Notes under the pieces: model-generated
Database searches by the model: none
Told to the model about the DNA's origin: nothing
The model's input: the letters and a program-made list of their open reading frames with translations, nothing else
Part shown: in pieces, positions 17,521 through 26,390 of the stretch
Layout of the letters: each line of letters begins with the position of its first letter
How positions within the stretch are numbered: position 1 is the stretch's first letter
NCBI RefSeq assembly: GCF_000513935.1
Contig: NZ_AZUY01000017.1
Location: 57,998-121,997 of the forward strand
Source: Mesorhizobium sp. WSM3626
GTDB taxonomy: Bacteria; Pseudomonadota; Alphaproteobacteria; Rhizobiales; Rhizobiaceae
Direction: 5' to 3'
Length of the DNA stretch: 64,000 nucleotides
Position numbers and translations under genes: made by a program

Positions 17521-18147
17521 ATGATCGATCTGTCCACATTGATAGCCTATATCGCGGTTGTGTTCGGTTTTGTCTTCATTCCGGGTCCAGCCACACTGTT
17601 GACGATCGCGCGCGCAACGAGTTCGGGAACCAGGGTCGGGATCGCCACCGGCGCCGGGATCGCGGCCGGCGATGTGTTTCATACCGTGATGGCGATGGTC
17701 GGCATCTCGGCGATCATCGCTACTTCGGCGACGCTGTTCAGCATCATAAAGTATATCGGCGCGGCCTACCTCGTTTACCTCGGCATTCGCTCCATCATCG
17801 AGAAAGCGCCGACCGGTCCGACCGCCGGCGCGCTCGCGATCTCTGCCGGAAAGGCGTTTCGACAGGCCGTCCTGACCGAGGTGCTCAACCCCAAGACCGC
17901 GCTTTTCTTCCTCGCTTTCCTGCCTCAGTTCGTGCGGCCCGAAAACGGATCGGCGATGATTCAGTTAGCCGTATTGGGGACCATCTTCGTCATGCTGGGG
18001 CTTTTCAGCACGGTCGTGTTTGCCGTGAGCGCAGGGCGGCTGGGCAGTTTCCTGCGCCAAAATCCGACAGTGCTGAAATGGCAGGGCAAGGTTGTCGGCG
18101 GCATCTATTGCGCCCTGGGTGTCCGCCTGGCCTTGCAACAGCGCTGA
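17521..18147 (+). CDS. LysE/RhtB-family amino-acid exporter
   Basis: 208 residues with about six hydrophobic helices. The family signature FIPGPATLLTIARATSSGTRVGI lies near the N-terminus and LTEVLNPKTALFFLAFLPQF in the middle. Such inner-membrane proteins export amino acids or related metabolites. It has a good ribosome binding site (GGAGGAA) and lies 19 bp after an oligopeptidase gene. Export of peptide-derived amino acids would be a sensible pairing, but this is inferred. Confidence 0.9.
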   Translation: MIDLSTLIAYIAVVFGFVFIPGPATLLTIARATSSGTRVGIATGAGIAAGDVFHTVMAMVGISAIIATSATLFSIIKYIGAAYLVYLGIRSIIEKAPTGPTAGALAISAGKAFRQAVLTEVLNPKTALFFLAFLPQFVRPENGSAMIQLAVLGTIFVMLGLFSTVVFAVSAGRLGSFLRQNPTVLKWQGKVVGGIYCALGVRLALQQR

Positions 18148-18283
18148 GGCCAGGCGGCCCACGTCTGCCGATCATATTTTTTGAATTCCGCCCAGCTGAT
18201 TTTCGCTCGCAATTGCAACGGTCGCGCGCTACCCAAGCACGATTTTCCCGGGCACGAAGCCCACATTCACACAAGGGTCCATT

Positions 18284-18685
18284 ATGCTGCTCGTCGACGT
18301 CTATCTCGACAAATCGCCGATCCAGGGCATCGGTGTGTTTGCCAAGAACCACATTGCCAAGGGCACGCTGGTCTGGAAGCTCGACCCCCGGTTCGACCGG
18401 ATCATCGATGTCGAGACCTATGAGGGCGAGACCGGGCCGGTAAAGAACTATCTCGACCGCTATTCCTACCCCGACCGGCGCGATCCGGCCTATATCGTCT
18501 TCGAAGCCGACGACGCCCGTTACATGAACCATGACGACGAGCCGAATTGCGATGTCTCGTCGCCCGAGGAAACCTACGCCTTGCGCGACATCGCCCCGGG
18601 CGAGGAAATGACCTGCAACTACAATCATTTCTTTGAGACGGGCTTCGATTTCCTCGGCGATCGTCACCTGCAGTCCGACGATTAG
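18284..18685 (+). CDS. SET-domain protein (putative protein-lysine methyltransferase)
   Basis: 133 residues that are essentially a minimal SET domain: KSPIQGIGVFAKNHIAKGTLVW, then YMNHDDEPNCDV (the NH motif that helps form the SAM pocket), then LRDIAPGEEMTCNYN (the catalytic Tyr region). There is no pre- or post-SET module. Bacterial stand-alone SET proteins of this size are known, but their substrates mostly are not. The gene is single. Confidence 0.88.
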   Translation: MLLVDVYLDKSPIQGIGVFAKNHIAKGTLVWKLDPRFDRIIDVETYEGETGPVKNYLDRYSYPDRRDPAYIVFEADDARYMNHDDEPNCDVSSPEETYALRDIAPGEEMTCNYNHFFETGFDFLGDRHLQSDD

Positions 18686-18805
18686 GCAAGTAGACTTGTA
18701 AGCGTGGAGCCACGGCCGGATTGAAGCCAGCTGGACCATGGCGAGGAGGCCCCAATTGGTAGACCCCCATGAGGAACTTTTCGCGACTGCTCAACCAGGC
18801 GAGCA

Positions 18806-19447
18806 CTACAATCCCGGTGATCTCGCCGCCCAAGCCTTGGTGGCCTGACAGCTTTCCATTGCTCGGGCGTAGGCAGGGCGTGCCGTCGTGCGAGCGAGAT
18901 AGTCCCGCTCGATAGGCCCGGGGACATAGTTGCCAGTTCGCAGGCCGAGCAGGAGGGCGTAGCTCACCGAGATATCGGCAGCAGTGAACCGCTCGCCGGC
19001 GAGATAGGGGCAATCCGCGAGGCGGCGGATAACCAACCCCAGCCGGCTCTCGAAGGTCTCCAATGCCCAGCGGGTAACCCGGGCATTTCGTTCGGCTTCG
19101 GGCGCCAGTTCGCGACCGACTAAGACGGCGTTCATCGGCCCGGCGAGCCCGGCCTCGCCTAAGTGAAGAAATTGCAGATAGGAGGCGAAGGCGAGATCGT
19201 GCGGGGCGACGGCAAGCGAGCCTGAGCCGTGGCGGGCGAGCAGGTACTCAAGAATCGCGATCGATTCGACCATGATCGTCTCGCCGTCCTGCAGCGCGGG
19301 AATGAAGCCGGCGGGGTTGATCGCGAGGAAGCCGCGATCATTCTCGACTGCGAGCAGATCGACCGGGCGCAGCCGATAAGCCAATCCTAATTCCTCGAGC
19401 AGCCAAACAACACGGAAGCCACGACCTTCGCCATAGACGGTGAGCAT
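18806..19447 (-). CDS. Glutathione S-transferase
   Basis: 213 residues from ATG 19447. The thioredoxin-like N-terminal domain has LTVYGEGRGFRVVWLLEELG, the cis-Pro segment NPAGFIPALQDG, and ESIAILEYL, the glutathione-binding Glu-Ser pair. The helical C-terminal domain contains FTAADISVSYALL with the N-capping Asp. The open frame upstream of 19447 lacks family sequence. Substrate unknown. Confidence 0.9.
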   Translation of the reverse strand: MLTVYGEGRGFRVVWLLEELGLAYRLRPVDLLAVENDRGFLAINPAGFIPALQDGETIMVESIAILEYLLARHGSGSLAVAPHDLAFASYLQFLHLGEAGLAGPMNAVLVGRELAPEAERNARVTRWALETFESRLGLVIRRLADCPYLAGERFTAADISVSYALLLGLRTGNYVPGPIERDYLARTTARPAYARAMESCQATKAWAARSPGL

Positions 19448-19599
19448 AGTTAAGCGTCCCTGGATTGGGCTGGATGTACTATCTCGCAGAGGTAAGCCAG
19501 TCGCGCAACGGACTATCAATGGCCCATAATGCACTCAGGGCTTGGCGCATATTCGTCATCCTACAGATGCGGGCCCTTCCCACTTTATGGATTCCCGAC

Positions 19600-20553
19600 C
19601 TATTTCGTGCTTTTCTTGCGAGCCGGATAGCCGTTGGGGTGCGGCGGTATCGCCTTGAGATAGGCGGCAATCGCCGCGCGGTCGTCCGCCGTCAGCTCGG
19701 CCATGTTGCGCTGCACATCGACCATGGCGCCGCCGACGGAATCGAAATCCGGCGTGAACCCGGTTTCCAGGTAGTTTGCGATGTCGGATGCGGACCAGCT
19801 GCCGATACCCCCCTCGCCCGAAGTAAGGTTCGGCACGACGCCCGAACCCTCGGCGGCGACGGCGCCGGCCAGCCATTGGCCCTTCCTGGTGCCGCCAGCC
19901 AAGTCGCGCGGCGTATGGCATTCACCGCAATGACCCGGCCCCTCGACCAGGTAGCGGCCTGCCATCACGAGTTCCGGCGTGCCATCATGCAGGGGAATGA
20001 CAGGCTGATCGCTGAGATAGAGGCGCTTCCACAGGCCAATGCCTCGCCGGATGTTGAACGGGAATGCCAGCGAATTGCCCGGCGCCTTGCCGGCGACGGC
20101 GGGAAGCGTCTTCAGGAAAGCATAGAGGTCGGCGACATCGGACGGCTTCATGCGCGCGTAGGAGACGTAGGGAAAGGCCGGATAGAAATGCTCACCCGTG
20201 GGCGAAACACCCTTCAGCATGGCATTGGCGAGATCCCCGACCGACCATGCGCCGATGCCATCCTTGGGATCTTGCGAAATATTGGGAGGCACGAAGGTGC
20301 CGAACGGCGTCTTGAGTTCAAGCCCGCCCACGAGTTGAAGCCGCGCATCGCCCCGCGACCCAGGCTTCGCATGGCATGAGGTGCAGCCGCCGGCATAGAA
20401 AATGCGCTTGCCCCGGACAACATCGCCTGGGCCGACGAGTTGCGCCAGATCCGCCCCATCAAGCCTGACGGGTGCCGACAGCAGCCACCCGGCGGCCGCG
20501 CCGGCGACGCCCAGAACGAGGGCCGCGCCGACGAGCTTCTTCAGCCATGCCAT
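19600..20553 (-). CDS. Membrane-anchored diheme cytochrome c
   Basis: 317 residues. An uncleaved N-terminal helix (about 6-26) anchors the protein in the membrane. Two heme-binding sites follow, CTSCH near residue 57 and CGECH near residue 210, each in its own cytochrome c domain with distal Met candidates. It resembles the cytochrome subunits of membrane dehydrogenases, but no dehydrogenase gene is next to it. It lies 9 bp downstream of a cytochrome c' gene, so the two form an operon. Confidence 0.9.
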   Translation of the reverse strand: MAWLKKLVGAALVLGVAGAAAGWLLSAPVRLDGADLAQLVGPGDVVRGKRIFYAGGCTSCHAKPGSRGDARLQLVGGLELKTPFGTFVPPNISQDPKDGIGAWSVGDLANAMLKGVSPTGEHFYPAFPYVSYARMKPSDVADLYAFLKTLPAVAGKAPGNSLAFPFNIRRGIGLWKRLYLSDQPVIPLHDGTPELVMAGRYLVEGPGHCGECHTPRDLAGGTRKGQWLAGAVAAEGSGVVPNLTSGEGGIGSWSASDIANYLETGFTPDFDSVGGAMVDVQRNMAELTADDRAAIAAYLKAIPPHPNGYPARKKSTK

Positions 20554-20562
20554 ATCAGGCGA

Positions 20563-21000
20563 TCAGCCCTTCTTGACCCTATAGCCCTGGTGGCAGGTGC
20601 CACAGTCCGAGCCGATGGTGCCGATCTGCGTCTTTAGCGCGTCGACGTCGGCCGGAGCAGCCGCGACCGCGGCCTTGACGTCGGCAAGATACTTATCCTC
20701 GGCCGTTTTGAAGCCGGCCATGTCTTCCCAGATCTTTGGCGCCGCCGTGGTGTCGCCGGTATCGCTGCCCTTCGGGAACAAGGCCTCTACGTCGAATTTC
20801 TCGGCATTTGCCTGCAACGCCTGCAACTGCGTCAGCACCGCGGCGGCATCAAAAGGTTCCTCGCCCTTGACCACTTTCGACAGGCCGCCGACGATCTTTC
20901 CGCGTTCCTTCATCAGTGCCTGCCGGCCGAGGACGGGATCGGCAAAGGCCGCCGACGCGGCGAGTGCGAGCATAGAGATGGCGATGACAAGCTTTCTCAT
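20563..21000 (-). CDS. Class II cytochrome c (cytochrome c'/c-556 type)
   Basis: 145 residues with a signal peptide (RKLVIAISMLALAASAAFA) and a four-helix-bundle pattern. The heme site CGTCH is near the C-terminus in DCGTCHQGYRVKKG, as in cytochromes c'. The Met in VLGRQALMKERG is where c-556 proteins carry their sixth ligand, so it may be low-spin. It is periplasmic and the first gene of a two-gene operon with the diheme cytochrome. Confidence 0.9.
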   Translation of the reverse strand: MRKLVIAISMLALAASAAFADPVLGRQALMKERGKIVGGLSKVVKGEEPFDAAAVLTQLQALQANAEKFDVEALFPKGSDTGDTTAAPKIWEDMAGFKTAEDKYLADVKAAVAAAPADVDALKTQIGTIGSDCGTCHQGYRVKKG

Positions 21001-21123
21001 TCATTTGGCTCCGTGATGAAGGCATTTCAGGACAGGACGTTAACGGGTGTGGGAGGAGGAATATTCCCTTCTCTCCGCATGAATTTGGACGAGTCTGGCT
21101 GCGGTGCGGCTTCGACTTAAAAG

Positions 21124-21149
21124 AAAAGGCCCGGGGGGCCGGGCCTTTT
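21124..21149 (-). terminator. Rho-independent terminator of sodB
   Basis: Eleven-base-pair stem with arms at 21124-21134 and 21139-21149 and a four-base loop. On the minus strand the 3' arm ends CCTTTT and runs into CTTTTAAG, giving a T-rich tail just after the sodB stop. Confidence 0.85.
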
Positions 21150-21160
21150 CGGAAGATCGA

Positions 21161-21763
21161 TCAGGCATTTGCCTTTTCGTAGAGCTCGAGCACGTGATCC
21201 CAATTGATCAGGCTGTCGACGAAGGCCTCGAGGTATTTCGGCCGGGCGTTGCGGTAGTCGATGTAGTAGGAGTGTTCCCAGACGTCGACACCGAGGATCG
21301 GCGATGCGCCATGAACCAGCGGGTTTTCGCCGTTCGGCGTCTTCGAGATCGCCAGCTTGCCGTCCTTGACCGAAACCCAGGCCCATCCCGAACCGAACTG
21401 CGTCGTGCCAGCGGCGATGAAATCGGCCTTGAATTTGTCGTAGCCGCCGAGATCGCTGTCGAACGCCTTCTGCAGCGCGCCAGGCAGCTTGTTGCCGCCG
21501 CCGCCCTTCTTCATCCATTTCCAGAAATGGATGTGGTTGTAGTGCTGGGCGGCATTGTTGAAGAGACCGGCGTTCTTGCCGAACGACTGCTTGACCGCCT
21601 CTTCGACCGAAAGATCGCCGAGGCCGGCTTCGGCGGCGAGCTTGTTGCCGTTGTCGACATAGGCCTTGTGATGCTTGTCGTGGTGATACTCCAGCGTCTC
21701 TTTCGACATATAGGGCTGCAGGGCCTCATAGTCGTAGGGCAGAGCGGGCAATTCGAAAGCCAT
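21161..21763 (-). CDS. sodB: Superoxide dismutase, iron-type
   Basis: 200 residues. Metal ligands are in place: His 27 in LEYHHDKHH, His 77 in AAQHYNHIHFW, and the Asp and His of GVDVWEHSYYIDYRN. Gln 73, in the NNAAQ motif, sits where iron-type enzymes carry their active-site Gln, so Fe (or cambialistic) use is more likely than strictly Mn. It converts superoxide to peroxide in the cytoplasm. It is monocistronic, with a clear terminator and a candidate EcfG-type promoter 70-95 bp upstream. Confidence 0.95.
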   Translation of the reverse strand: MAFELPALPYDYEALQPYMSKETLEYHHDKHHKAYVDNGNKLAAEAGLGDLSVEEAVKQSFGKNAGLFNNAAQHYNHIHFWKWMKKGGGGNKLPGALQKAFDSDLGGYDKFKADFIAAGTTQFGSGWAWVSVKDGKLAISKTPNGENPLVHGASPILGVDVWEHSYYIDYRNARPKYLEAFVDSLINWDHVLELYEKANA

Positions 21764-21832
21764 GGGTAGTACTCCCTCGTGGAAAATCCGGTGTGGATAC
21801 CGGAGTAAGATAGGTCGGGATTGAGCTGGAGC

Positions 21833-21858
21833 AACTCCGGAAATGGAGCGCCGGTTCC
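21833..21858 (-). promoter_or_regulatory. Candidate EcfG/RpoE2-type promoter of sodB
   Basis: On the minus strand: GGAAC, 18 bases, then GTT, matching the rhizobial general-stress sigma pattern (GGAAC-N17/18-GTT). It ends 70 bp upstream of the sodB start. A chance match is possible in a window this size, but the gene's function fits. Confidence 0.4.
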
Positions 21859-21933
21859 CTTTCTAAGCGGGTTCCCGAAAACTGTCACACGCTTTTCCTG
21901 CGGCCAACCGCGCAGCGACAGAAAGGCCGGACC

Positions 21934-22812
21934 TCAGCCAGCTGACGTCGAATGCGCCCAATCCCAATAGAGTTCGCGTGCCTTCTTGGCCACCGGGCCG
22001 GGTTGCAGGTCGCGGTCCTCGACGCGGGTGACCGGCACCACCTTGGAGTGGTTGCCGGTCGAGAAGATTTCGTCGGCTTCGAGGAAATCCCGCACCGACA
22101 GCGTCTTTTCAGTCGTCCTGAACCCATAGTCGCCGAGCAGCGTCATCGTGCGCGAGCGGGTGATGCCGGACAGGAAGGTTCCGTTGGGCGCCGGCGTCAG
22201 CACGTGGCCGTCCTTGACCAGGAAGATATTCGAGCTTCCGGTCTCCGCGACATTGCCCAGCATGTCTAGCACAAGCGCATTGTCGAAGCCGCGCGCCTTG
22301 GCCTCGAGGATGGCGCGGCCGTTGTTGGGATAGAGGCAGCCGGCCTTGGCGTTGGTCGGCATGGTTTCGATGGTCGGGCGCCGGAACGGCGATACGGTCA
22401 CGGAAAAGCCGGTCGGCGAGATCATCGGCGATTCATAGAGGCAGAGGCAGAAACGGGTCGAGGCGGGATCGGCCGGGACGCCCATGTAGCCGCCATGCTC
22501 GGCCCAGTACATCGGCCTGATGTAGACCGCCGTCTTGCCGTCGAATTTCTTCAATCCGTCCCAGGTCAGCCCGACGATCTGCTCGGGCGTCATGTTTGGC
22601 GCGAGGCCGAGCGCGATCGCCGAGGCATTGACGCGTGCGGCATGAAGTTCGAGATCGGGCGCCACGCCCTCGAACCAGCGAGCCCCGTCAAACACGCTGG
22701 TGCCGAGCCACATGGCGTGGCTGCGCGGCCCCAGAATGGCGACATTGCCTTCGTACCAATCGCCATCGACGAAAGTCCATGTCGCGGATTGCGCCGCCGC
22801 CGCCAGTGTCAT
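21934..22812 (-). CDS. ilvE: Branched-chain amino-acid aminotransferase (class IV PLP enzyme)
   Basis: 292 residues from ATG 22812, behind a CAGGAAAA ribosome binding site. The longer frame to 22878 lacks family sequence. Class IV features: WYEGNVAILGPRSHAMW, IYIRPMYWAE-like substrate pocket, the PLP lysine in TNAKAGCLYPN, EAKARGFDNALVLD, and ETGSSNIFLV, followed by a C-terminal SGITR segment. It transfers amino groups between glutamate and the keto acids of Val, Leu and Ile. D-amino-acid or 4-amino-4-deoxychorismate enzymes share the fold, but the length and the EAKARGFD block favour BCAT. Confidence 0.85.
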   Translation of the reverse strand: MTLAAAAQSATWTFVDGDWYEGNVAILGPRSHAMWLGTSVFDGARWFEGVAPDLELHAARVNASAIALGLAPNMTPEQIVGLTWDGLKKFDGKTAVYIRPMYWAEHGGYMGVPADPASTRFCLCLYESPMISPTGFSVTVSPFRRPTIETMPTNAKAGCLYPNNGRAILEAKARGFDNALVLDMLGNVAETGSSNIFLVKDGHVLTPAPNGTFLSGITRSRTMTLLGDYGFRTTEKTLSVRDFLEADEIFSTGNHSKVVPVTRVEDRDLQPGPVAKKARELYWDWAHSTSAG

Positions 22813-22967
22813 CGCGTTTTCCTGTTCCGGTCGATCTTGTGTGACAACATTGGATGATGCTTTGGCCGCTGCCGTCAACCAGCATCGGGGAGTTTTGTTG
22901 AGGCCAGCGACGGGTGCGATGCAATCAAGGCTTGCACCTTGTCCCGCCTCGCCTCAAAACTGTTGCC

Positions 22968-23630
22968 ATGCAATACGCCGCCTATGTTTTCGACGCCTAT
23001 GGCACGCTGTTCGACGTGCATGCGGCCGTGCGCCGCCATGCAGACGCGATCGGCCCCGACGGCCAGCTCCTGTCCGAAATCTGGCGCGCCAAGCAGCTTG
23101 AATACTCCTGGGTACGCACGTTGATGGGCGCCTACGCCGACTTCTGGCAGTTGACGGAACAGGCGCTGGACTTCGCCTTGCGCAAGGTCCCTTCGGCCGA
23201 TCCTAGTCTCAAGGCAAAGCTGCTGGAGGCCTATTGGAGGCTGGACTGTTATCCCGAAGTGCCGGCCGTGCTGAAGGCGCTCAAGGCCTCGGGCGCCAGG
23301 CTGGCGATCCTCTCCAATGGCTCGCCCGAAATGCTGGAGGCGGCGGTCAAGTCCGCGGCACTCGACCAGGTCCTGGACAACATCTATTCGGTCGATGCGG
23401 TGCGTCGCTTCAAGACCGATCCGGCGGTCTACGACATGGTCGCCACGGATTGGCGACTCTATCCCGGCGCGATCTCCTTCCAGTCTTCCAATCGCTGGGA
23501 CATTGCGGGCGCCACCAAATTCGGCTTCCGCACGGTTTGGATCAACCGCTCCAACCAGCCGGAGGAATACCGGGACTTGCCGCCGGCCCTGATCCTGCCG
23601 TCGCTGGAGGCCCTCGTATCCGGTGGCTAG
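22968..23630 (+). CDS. Haloacid dehalogenase, type II
   Basis: 220 residues from ATG 22968. HAD motif I is FDAYGTLFDV (nucleophile Asp 9), motif II is ILSNGSPEML, a Lys lies in VRRFKTDPAVYD, and the type II dehalogenase signature is FQSSNRWDIAGATKFGFRTVWINR. The family hydrolyses L-2-haloacids by an aspartyl-ester intermediate, but natural substrates in rhizobia are rarely known. Divergent from the aminotransferase gene. Confidence 0.9.
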   Translation: MQYAAYVFDAYGTLFDVHAAVRRHADAIGPDGQLLSEIWRAKQLEYSWVRTLMGAYADFWQLTEQALDFALRKVPSADPSLKAKLLEAYWRLDCYPEVPAVLKALKASGARLAILSNGSPEMLEAAVKSAALDQVLDNIYSVDAVRRFKTDPAVYDMVATDWRLYPGAISFQSSNRWDIAGATKFGFRTVWINRSNQPEEYRDLPPALILPSLEALVSGG

Positions 23631-23707
23631 CGGACCTGTGGCCTCAACGCCACAGTGGCGGCGCAGTCACAGCTTCGCCTTTGTTTGTCCACGTTCGGGC
23701 CAGAATC

Positions 23708-23732
23708 GGAACCGCCTATCGCCTCAGGTGTT
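23708..23732 (+). promoter_or_regulatory. Candidate EcfG/RpoE2-type promoter of the L,D-transpeptidase gene
   Basis: GGAAC (23708-23712), 17 bases, GTT (23730-23732), about 70 bp upstream of the L,D-transpeptidase start and on the same strand. Same spacing as the elements found at 47.7-50.6 kb. Confidence 0.4.
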
Positions 23733-23801
23733 GTCAGGCACCCGCAGCGGACGTCGGCGTGTTGACGCTTTGTTGCGATTTGAGTCTTAAAGAAGGCAGC
23801 C

Positions 23802-24626
23802 ATGTCCATAACCGAAATCGAATCCTATCGCCTGAGCCGTCGCGGCTTCCTCAACGCCGCAGCCCTGGGCGCCGCCTCGATCGCGGTTTCGGCATGCGCC
23901 ACCACCGGCCCCGGGCCGGCCGAGCCGCCCCCACCAACCTATGTCGAGCCTCCGCTTGCCGACTATGCGTCGATGTACGCGGCGGTCAGCGATGGCGGCT
24001 TCGATCTGCCGGCCATCCCGGTCGACAGGATCGATCCGCAGTTCCTGCGCCAGATCGTGCCCGACCCGACCGGCCAGAAGCCGGGAACCATCGTCGTCGA
24101 TACGACAGGCCATTTCCTCTATCTGGTTCGCCCGGGCGGCCAGGCCATCCGTTATGGCGTCGGTCTCGGCCGCGCCGGCTTCGAGTGGTCGGGCGACGCC
24201 GTCGTCCAATGGAAGCAGAAATGGCCGAAATGGACGCCGCCGGATGAGATGGTCGCCCGCCAGCCGGAATTGAAGCAGTATAGCGCCGACAATGGCGGCA
24301 TGCCCGGCGGCTTGAAGAACCCGCTCGGCGCGCGCGCGCTCTATCTCTTCCAGGGCAATGTGGACACGCTCTATCGCCTGCACGGCTCGCCGGAATGGCG
24401 CTCGATCGGCAAATCGGTGTCGTCGGGCTGCGTGCGCCTGATGAATCAGGACATCATCGACCTTTACGACCGTGTGCCCTCCAAGACGCCGGTCATCGTG
24501 ACCAGCGACGCCCGCCAGCCGATGGTGGCGTCGGCCAACCACAAGGCCATCCCGATCGACGCCGGCGTGCCGGATGGATCGGTCCTGCTCGGCCCGGTCA
24601 AAGCGGTGACGGACGCGATTTTCTAA
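23802..24626 (+). CDS. L,D-transpeptidase (YkuD/ErfK family), Tat-type lipoprotein
   Basis: 274 residues. The N-terminus has a twin-arginine motif (SRRGFLNAAALG) and a lipobox-like SAC, so it is probably a Tat-exported lipoprotein. The YkuD domain covers about residues 95-235, with LYRLHGSPEW and the catalytic SSGCVRLMNQDI. Such enzymes make 3-3 peptidoglycan crosslinks or attach proteins to murein, and are abundant in Rhizobiales. Monocistronic, with a candidate stress promoter upstream. Confidence 0.92.
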   Translation: MSITEIESYRLSRRGFLNAAALGAASIAVSACATTGPGPAEPPPPTYVEPPLADYASMYAAVSDGGFDLPAIPVDRIDPQFLRQIVPDPTGQKPGTIVVDTTGHFLYLVRPGGQAIRYGVGLGRAGFEWSGDAVVQWKQKWPKWTPPDEMVARQPELKQYSADNGGMPGGLKNPLGARALYLFQGNVDTLYRLHGSPEWRSIGKSVSSGCVRLMNQDIIDLYDRVPSKTPVIVTSDARQPMVASANHKAIPIDAGVPDGSVLLGPVKAVTDAIF

Positions 24627-24636
24627 GCTCACAGGA

Positions 24637-24653
24637 CAGCGGCAACGCCGCTG
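24637..24653. terminator. Short hairpin between convergent genes
   Basis: CAGCGGC and GCCGCTG flank an AAC loop in the 34 bp between the L,D-transpeptidase and HerA-like genes. There is no T-run, so termination is only suggested by position. Confidence 0.35.
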
Positions 24654-24660
24654 CCCGATT

Positions 24661-26208
24661 CTACCGCCCCCGCGACAGGCTGCCCAATATTCCGCGCACG
24701 ATCGCACGTCCGACCGAAGAGCCGACCGAGCGCACGACCGACTTGATCGCCGCTTCCGCCACCGTCTGGCGGTTGGACGGCCGCGGCGCAGGCGCGCGCC
24801 TGCCGCCGGACTGCGGCGCGGGATCGTCATTGCCGAAACCTGGAATGGTCCAGCGCGAGCCGCCGGTGCCTGCCTGCTGCGCCTGCGCCTCGGCGTCCTG
24901 CGCCTCCTTGGCCTTCTTCTGCAGCATCTCGAAAGCCGACTCGCGGTCGATGACCTGGTCGTACTGGCCGGTGACCGGGCTTTCCCCGATCAGCTTCTGC
25001 CGCTCGGCGGGGGTGATTGGTCCAAGCCGCGATGACGGCGGACGGATCAGCGTGCGCTGGACCATGGACGGAATGCCCTTGGCCTCCAGCGTCGAAACCA
25101 GCGCCTCGCCGGTGGCGAGCTGGGTGATGGCGGTGGCGCAGTCGAAGTCCGGATTGGGCCGGAAAGTTTCGGCCGCCGTCCTCACCGCCTGCTGCTCGCG
25201 CGGCGTGTAGGCGCGCAGCGCGTGCTGCACGCGGTTGCCGAGTTGGGCCAGGACCTTTTCGGGGATATCCAAAGGGTTCTGCGTGACGAAATAGACGCCG
25301 ACGCCCTTGGAGCGGATCAGGCGGACCACCTGCTCGACCCGGTCGATCAGCACCTTCGGCGCCTCGTCGAATAAGAGGTGCGCCTCGTCGAAGAAGAACA
25401 CCAGCTTCGGCTTGTCGGGGTCGCCGACTTCGGGCAGTTCCTCGAACAGCTCCGACATCAGCCAGAGCAGGAACGTCGCGTAGAGGCGCGGATTCATCAT
25501 CAGCTTGTCGGCGGCGAGCACGCTGATGGCACCGCGACCGTCACGCGTGGTGCGCATGATGTCGGCAATCCGCAAAGCCGGCTCGCCGAAGAAATTCGCC
25601 GCGCCCTGCTGCTCCAGCACCAGCAGCGTGCGCTGAATGGCCCCTACCGATGGCTTGGTGACGTTGCCGTAACGGGCGCTGATCTCTTCGGCGCGTTCGG
25701 CGATGTTGGCGAGCAGCGCCTGCAGGTCTTTCATGTCGAGCAGCAGCAGGCCTTCCTCATCGGCGATGCGGAAGGCGATGTTCATGATGCCTTCCTGAGC
25801 GTCGGTCAGGTTCATCAGCCGCGACAGGAGCAGCGGTCCCATTTCCGAAATGGTCGCGCGGATGGGGTGGCCCTGCTCGCCGAACAGATCCCAGAAGATG
25901 ACCGGAAATTCCTGGAAGTCGTAAGGGTCGAGCTTGACCTGTTCTGCCCGCTTGACAAGGAAATCCTGGGCGGTGCCCATCATGGCGATGCCGGAAAGGT
26001 CGCCCTTGATGTCGGCGCAGAATACCGGCACGCCGGCATTCGAAAAACCTTCGGCCAGGATCTGCAAGCTGACAGTCTTGCCGGTACCGGTGGCGCCAGT
26101 CACCAGGCCGTGGCGGTTGCCGTATTGCAGCAGCAGATTTTCGGCGCGCTGATAGCTGTCGTCGGGCTTGCGGCTGGCGCCGATGAAAATACTGGGATCG
26201 TCAGTCAT
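24661..26208 (-). CDS. HerA-like/DUF853 ATPase (YjgR family)
   Basis: 515 residues. Walker A is [12 protein letters not shown] near residue 36 and Walker B is [13 protein letters not shown] near residue 265. Also present are [27 protein letters not shown] (sensor and arginine-finger region) and a Pro/Arg-rich tail. The family belongs to the FtsK/HerA superfamily of hexameric motor ATPases. The role of YjgR-type members is not established. Monocistronic and convergent with the L,D-transpeptidase gene. Confidence 0.9.
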   Translation of the reverse strand: MTDDPSIFIGASRKPDDSYQRAENLLLQYGNRHGLVTGATGTGKTVSLQILAEGFSNAGVPVFCADIKGDLSGIAMMGTAQDFLVKRAEQVKLDPYDFQEFPVIFWDLFGEQGHPIRATISEMGPLLLSRLMNLTDAQEGIMNIAFRIADEEGLLLLDMKDLQALLANIAERAEEISARYGNVTKPSVGAIQRTLLVLEQQGAANFFGEPALRIADIMRTTRDGRGAISVLAADKLMMNPRLYATFLLWLMSELFEELPEVGDPDKPKLVFFFDEAHLLFDEAPKVLIDRVEQVVRLIRSKGVGVYFVTQNPLDIPEKVLAQLGNRVQHALRAYTPREQQAVRTAAETFRPNPDFDCATAITQLATGEALVSTLEAKGIPSMVQRTLIRPPSSRLGPITPAERQKLIGESPVTGQYDQVIDRESAFEMLQKKAKEAQDAEAQAQQAGTGGSRWTIPGFGNDDPAPQSGGRRAPAPRPSNRQTVAEAAIKSVVRSVGSSVGRAIVRGILGSLSRGR

Positions 26209-26289
26209 ATGTCGGGTCTCCGCAAACTGATGTATCTAAGGCCAGCCTTTGTCCGAAGGTATAGTGAGGCCGTCGCATAGCGACAATGA

Positions 26290-26353
26290 CAATTGTCCAA
26301 AGCGAGGCCAATCATCCAATCAGGGCCAATCGTCCAAACCGGACCAATCGCCA
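26290..26353 (+). repeat. Four imperfect 18-19 bp tandem repeats upstream of the mutase genes
   Basis: The core CAATYRTCCAA recurs at 26290, 26309 and 26327, with a shorter CAATCGCCA at 26345 (periods 19, 18, 18). A related CAATCGTCCA also occurs at 26395. The 342 bp between the HerA-like gene and mutA holds no supportable protein gene. The repeats may be a minisatellite or an array of regulator sites. Confidence 0.6.
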
Positions 26354-26365
26354 GGAGCAGATTTT

Positions 26366-26390
26366 GGAACTTGCGAATTTCGATGGTGTT
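26366..26390 (+). promoter_or_regulatory. Possible EcfG-type promoter, weak context
   Basis: GGAAC (26366-26370), 17 bases, GTT (26388-26390) upstream of mutA, but 160 bp from its start. It matches the pattern used elsewhere in this window, but with no link to gene function it may be chance. Confidence 0.2.
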
